The position numbers and the translations under genes are program-made. Positions 6,631 to 9,517 of a stretch of 9,517 nucleotides of DNA are shown here, in pieces. The notes under the pieces are model-generated. The model was not told the origin of the DNA, ran no database searches, and was given only the letters and a program-made list of their open reading frames with translations. Source of the DNA: Acidimicrobiia bacterium (GTDB lineage Bacteria; Actinomycetota; Acidimicrobiia; Acidimicrobiales; JACDCH01). Within the stretch, counting starts at the first letter, position 1, and each line of letters begins with the position of its first letter. The stretch lies in contig JACDCH010000659.1 in assembly GCA_013694495.1 (NCBI GenBank), positions 1-9,517 of the forward strand. The letters run 5' to 3'.

Positions 6631-7623
6631 CGAGCTCGGTGGAACGGGTGTGCAGGAACAGGACGTCGGCGAACAGCACGACGTACACGGGCAGACCGGT
6701 GGTGAGGGCCGGCGACGACCAGATCGTGAGGCTGATGGCGCCCATGGCCAGGAGGCCCCCGACGAGGAGCCGCTCCGTGCGCCACCGCCGGCCGGCGCGG
6801 CCACGAGCAGGCCGCCGACGAGGCCGCCGACGGCCTGCACCCCGCGGAGCACCCCGGTGGCCGACGTCGGCGCACCAAGGCGGTCGAGGATGAACACGAC
6901 GTGGAGCACGACGAACATCCCCTGGGCCAAGCCGCACAAGGCGAACACGCCGATGGCGCCACGCAGGCGGCGATCGCTCCGGATGAGCGCGAAGCCGGCG
7001 CGCAGCTCGGCCAGCACCCCGCTCGGTGCCGCTGCGCCCACCACCGCCGCGGGCACTGGCCGCCGGGCGACGCCGGCGAGCAACGCGGCTGACACGGCGA
7101 ACGAGGCGATGTCGCCGACACCGACGCCGGTGAGGTGAGCCAGTTCGAGCACGAAGCCACCGGCGCCGGCGCCCACCAACCGGGCGACGCTGTTGCCCGT
7201 GGCGAGGAGGCCGTTCGCCGCGGCCAGGTCGTCCTCCTCGACGACCTCGGGCAGGAACGCGCTGCGGGCCGGCTCGGAGAACTGCGCCAGCACGGTCTGG
7301 GCGAACATCACCGCGTACAGGACCCAGAGCTGGCGGGCGGCGACCGGCACCGCGAGAGGCACGAGGAACACCGCCTGGGCGATGGCCACGGCGACGAGCG
7401 TCCGCCGGCGATCCCAGCGGTCGACGAGGGCTCCGGCGATCGGACCGAGCACCGCGGCCGGGACCAGGCCGAGCAGGAACACGATCGACGTCGCAACCGC
7501 GGAGCCCGTCGTCAGGAACACATGGACCGGCAGCGCGACGGCGAGCAGCCAGTCGCCGGCCTCGCTGATGGCGCCGGCGATCCACAGCCGCCGGAACCCC
7601 CGGTTGTGACGGAGGAGGCTCAC
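6626..7623 (-). pseudogene. MFS drug-exporter-like transporter, frameshifted and shortened
   Basis: From GTG at 7623 the frame encodes a typical MFS_3-type exporter: LRHNRGFRRLWIAGAISEAG, motif A GPIAGALVDRWDRRR (60-74), several hydrophobic helices, then GGLVGGLLVAAPAG near residue 278. There the frame turns into Ser/Arg-rich noise. The transporter sequence resumes in another frame as RRWRTERLLVGGLLAMG, a helix, and ...VYVVLFADVLF, ending HTRSTELD at 6626. One missing base (or two extra) around 6782-6797, in a GGCCGG-rich stretch, explains the shift. Even when repaired the product is about 333 residues, against roughly 400 or more for relatives, so the last helices are missing. Such transporters export drugs or metabolites across the membrane. 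The start overlaps the ArsR-type stop as GTGA. A sequencing error could account for the shift but not for the truncation. Confidence 0.8.
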
Positions 7624-8186
7624 GGCCGCTTGAAGGCCCGGAACGACACGTGCACAACGTCGCTACCGCGCGGCGCGCCGTCGCTGGTCGGCGCGATGAA
7701 GGGCCGTACGAGGGCGTCCATCTGCTGCACGATCCGCTCGGCCTCTGCCGGCGTCAGCCGTAGCTCGTAGTCGGCGACGGCCTCGATGCCACGCCACTTC
7801 GATGGCAGCTGTTCCCGCACGTCGAGGTAGTGCCGGATCAGCCGGTCCTCCTCGACGAGGCGGGCCTCGGCCATGGCCCGGCGGGCGCCCCGGCCCGCCG
7901 GGGTCGACTCGTCGACTCGATCGGAGAAGCCCGTCGCCATGACCCGCCACGGCCGCTCACGCCCGTCGTCGCTCGATCCGGGCACAGCCTCCACGAGCCC
8001 GAACCGGGAGAGGTAACGCAGGTGCCAACTGCAATTCGACGGCGTCGAACCCACCGCGGCCGCGCACTCGCTGGCCGTCTGGACGCCGGCGGCGAGGAGG
8101 TGGCCGAGGAGCGCCTGCCGCAGCGGGTGGGCCATGGCCCGCAGCTCCTGGGGATCTGTGTCGAAGCGACGGCTCTCGGCAACCAT
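7620..8186 (-). CDS. ArsR-type winged-helix regulator paired with the MFS gene
   Basis: 188 residues. The N-terminal winged helix reads RAMAHPLRQALLGHLLAAG (16-34), then QTASECAAAVGSTPSNCSWHLRYL (36-59, helix-turn-helix) and FGLVEAVPG with a charged wing ending RERPWRV. This is the HTH_20/ArsR pattern. The metal-binding ELCVCDL motif of true ArsR is absent; Cys41 and Cys52 are the only thiols noted there, so metal sensing is unlikely. Residues about 95-188 form a helical effector or dimer domain (EEDRLIRHYLDVREQLPSKW, then LTPAEAERIVQQMDAL) common in actinobacterial members. It probably represses its own operon and the exporter behind it, responding to an exported compound. The stop and the MFS GTG overlap by four bases (GTGA), indicating coupled translation. 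No Shine-Dalgarno precedes the ATG, and a promoter lies immediately upstream, so the message may be leaderless. Confidence 0.9.
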   Translation of the reverse strand: MVAESRRFDTDPQELRAMAHPLRQALLGHLLAAGVQTASECAAAVGSTPSNCSWHLRYLSRFGLVEAVPGSSDDGRERPWRVMATGFSDRVDESTPAGRGARRAMAEARLVEEDRLIRHYLDVREQLPSKWRGIEAVADYELRLTPAEAERIVQQMDALVRPFIAPTSDGAPRGSDVVHVSFRAFKRP

Positions 8187-8192
8187 GAAAGG

Positions 8193-8223
8193 ACTATTTC
8201 AGAATGTACGACCCAACTGTCAA
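8193..8223 (-). promoter_or_regulatory. Promoter of the arsR-MFS operon
   Basis: On the minus strand a perfect -35 box TTGACA (8218-8223) is followed 19 nt later by AATAGT (8193-8198), a 4 of 6 match to the -10 consensus. That placement would start the transcript at or next to the ATG at 8186, fitting the lack of a ribosome site. TACATT is another -10-like word but too close to the -35. The -35 is clear; the -10 choice is uncertain. Confidence 0.5.
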
Positions 8224-8238
8224 GGGATCGTTTCAGAT
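8197..8238. repeat. Two direct TTTCAGA repeats flanking the -35 box: possible operator
   Basis: TTTCAGA occurs at 8197-8203 and 8231-8237, 34 bp apart (about three helical turns), one over the presumed -10 and one upstream of the -35. The first contains the short palindrome TTCAGAA. Their placement in an otherwise GC-rich region suggests binding sites for the ArsR-type protein, controlling it and perhaps the divergent cupin operon. Confidence 0.35.
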
Positions 8239-8262
8239 CTCGGGATGAGGCAGGCTGCAGGC

Positions 8263-8733
8263 ATGGCTGAGCTCCGGATCGTCCACCTCGACGACGTGCC
8301 CTGGCAGGAGGTGAAGGCCCAGCAGCACGGCGATCGGCGGGTCTCGGTGTGGGAGAAGTACGTCGACTGGACCCCCGAGAAGCTCGTCCTCTACGGCCGC
8401 TACGACGCCGGGATGCTGCTCGAGCGCCACGGCCACCGCAGCGACCACGTCGTCCACGTCATCGGCGGCTCCATCACCGTCGGCGACGAGGTGTGCGGTC
8501 CGGGCGCGACCCTCGTGCTCGACGAGGGCGCGGCCATGGGGCCGATCGAGGCCGGGCCGGACGGCGCCCTGCTGTTCGAGATCATGCTGGGCGACCCCCG
8601 GGCCGTGCCCGCCGACCGGGAGGGCTTCGACCGGCTCCTCGCCGAACGTGCGATCACGCCGATGCCCAACCCGCCGATCGACGCCCCGGCCTGGTTCGGC
8701 GAGCGGACCGACAGCGACCCCGGCCGGTCGTGA
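8263..8733 (+). CDS. Small cupin-like protein, first gene of an operon with a sugar kinase
   Basis: 156 residues. The middle reads as a single cupin barrel: GMLLERHGHRSDHVVHVIGG (50-69) fits motif 1, G-x5-H-x-H-x3-E-x6-G, except that the usual Glu is His62. This gives His56, His58 and His62 as possible metal ligands, with His65 nearby. Motif 2 is degenerate (PGATLVLDEGAAMGPIEAG, about 80-98) and lacks an obvious fourth His. The C-terminal tail (about 116-156) is Pro/Asp-rich and likely flexible. No enzymatic role can be assigned; it may bind or isomerise a sugar or acid, or act only as a sensor. ATG at 8263 is used; an in-frame ATG at 8245 would add six residues, and neither has a strong Shine-Dalgarno. 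Its stop shares TGA with the GTG of the following kinase gene (GTGA at 8730-8733), so translation is probably coupled and the two jobs linked. Confidence 0.78.
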   Translation: MAELRIVHLDDVPWQEVKAQQHGDRRVSVWEKYVDWTPEKLVLYGRYDAGMLLERHGHRSDHVVHVIGGSITVGDEVCGPGATLVLDEGAAMGPIEAGPDGALLFEIMLGDPRAVPADREGFDRLLAERAITPMPNPPIDAPAWFGERTDSDPGRS

Positions 8734-9517
8734 GCCCGGCGCGCGCCTTCACCGCCACCGCCCCGGTCCGGGTGGCCGATGTCGGTGGGTGGACCGACAC
8801 CTGGTTCGCCCGCCACGGCACCGTCTTCTCGATCGCGGTCGAGCCGCTCGTCACCGTGCGAGCCACCAGCGGCGGGCGCGACGGCGGGTCGGAGGTGGTC
8901 GTTCACGCACCCGACGTCGAGGCCGCGCCCTACGGGTTCGACCTCCACGCGCTGCCGGGGCGCCAGCCGCTGCTGGAGGCGGCGATCGCCTCCGCCCTCC
9001 CGCCCGGGGCAGCCGGCATCGACGTCGAGGTGAAGGCCGGCGTTCCTCCCGGCTGCGCCACCGGCACCTCCGGGGCTGTGGTCGTCGCCCTGCTCGCCGC
9101 CCTCGACGCCCTCGGCGGCCAGCGGCCGGCCGCCCGCGCCCTGGCCCGCCGGGCCCACCAGGTGGAGACCGAGGGACTGGGGCTCCAGAGCGGCGTGCAG
9201 GACCAACTGGCCGCGGCCCACGGCGGGATCTACCGGTTCGACGTCCGCTACCCCGAGGCCTTCGCCCACGCCGTGCGCGTCCCACCGGCGGCGCTCGCCG
9301 ACCTCGACCGCCGGCTCGTGCTCGTCTACCTCGGCCACCCGCACCGCTCGTCGGCCGTGCACGAGGAGGTCATCGCCGGGCTGGCAGCTCGCGCCGCCGC
9401 CACCGAGCATCCGGCGCTCGACCGACTGCGCCAGGCTGCGCTGGCCGCCACCCGCGCCGCCGCCGACGGCGACCTGGCTGCGCTCGGTCGGACCTGGGTC
9501 GACGCCACCGAGGCGCA
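8730..9517 (+). CDS. GHMP-family sugar kinase, partial at the window end
   Basis: 262 residues are visible; the frame runs off the window with no stop. The N-terminus TATAPVRVADVGGWTDTW (8-25) matches the opening of HddA- and fucokinase-type GHMP kinases. Residues 106-117, PPGCATGTSGAV, are the phosphate-binding motif 2 (usually PPGxGLGSSSA). LGLQSGVQDQLAAAHGGIYRF holds the catalytic-type Asp158. LVLVYLGHPHRSS corresponds to the strand and Ser-rich turn of this subgroup. The family phosphorylates sugars or sugar phosphates with ATP in the cytoplasm; heptose-7-phosphate or fucose-like substrates are the nearest suggestion, not proven. Motif 2 is divergent (TGTSG in place of LGSSS). The GTG start overlaps the cupin stop by four bases, and no separate ribosome site is seen. 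No sugar epimerase or transporter is in view to fix the pathway. Confidence 0.88.
   Translation, partial: MSPARAFTATAPVRVADVGGWTDTWFARHGTVFSIAVEPLVTVRATSGGRDGGSEVVVHAPDVEAAPYGFDLHALPGRQPLLEAAIASALPPGAAGIDVEVKAGVPPGCATGTSGAVVVALLAALDALGGQRPAARALARRAHQVETEGLGLQSGVQDQLAAAHGGIYRFDVRYPEAFAHAVRVPPAALADLDRRLVLVYLGHPHRSSAVHEEVIAGLAARAAATEHPALDRLRQAALAATRAAADGDLAALGRTWVDATEA

Noticed and set aside
6157..6780. Continuation of the MFS frame to a 488-residue protein
   Set aside because: After about residue 278 it is Ser/Arg-rich and antisense to the lipoprotein. The true transporter sequence continues in a different frame.
8400..9410. A 336-residue minus-strand frame
   Set aside because: It lies antisense to the cupin and GHMP kinase, whose motifs are clear. 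No domain is seen in it.

Overview
The window is high-GC DNA (codon third positions almost all G or C, many GTG and one TTG start) from an actinobacterium. The actinobacterial type of MarR next to icmF, and a lipoprotein with a long Thr-rich linker of a kind I associate with Acidimicrobiia, suggest that class. No rRNA or marker gene is present, so the class is inference. I see no tRNA, rRNA, CRISPR array, insertion sequence or phage gene, and no gene-free stretch above 300 bases.

Layout: 1-219 (-) is the N-terminal piece of a P-loop ATPase of the LuxR/AAA regulator type. 273-1088 (-) and 1164-2006 (+) are two divergent short-chain dehydrogenases. 2202-5375 (-) is a complete fused isobutyryl-CoA mutase (IcmF: B12 domain, G-protein chaperone, mutase), preceded and probably translationally coupled by a MarR repressor at 5372-5872 (-). 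5889-6431 (+) is a small Thr-rich lipoprotein diverging from marR across a 16-bp gap. 6432-6625 holds two strong hairpins between convergent genes. 6626-7623 (-) is a frameshifted and shortened MFS exporter, coupled to an ArsR-type regulator at 7620-8186 (-). 8263-8733 (+) is a cupin-like protein whose stop overlaps the start of a GHMP-family sugar kinase (8730 to the window end, partial).

How the genes work together: marR-icmF looks like a self-regulated B12-dependent acyl-CoA carbon-skeleton module, and the flanking dehydrogenases may or may not belong to it. arsR-MFS was a repressor/exporter pair whose exporter is now decaying or carries a sequence error. Cupin and GHMP kinase form a separate two-gene operon, probably in sugar metabolism.

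The most interesting signals are an apparent Phe-to-Met change at the substrate-facing position of IcmF (possible altered acyl-CoA specificity), the marR/icmF TTGA overlap with an 8-bp palindrome centred exactly between the marR and lipoprotein starts, the frameshift and truncation of the MFS gene beside a 20-bp inverted repeat, and the coupled cupin/GHMP kinase pair with divergent motifs.
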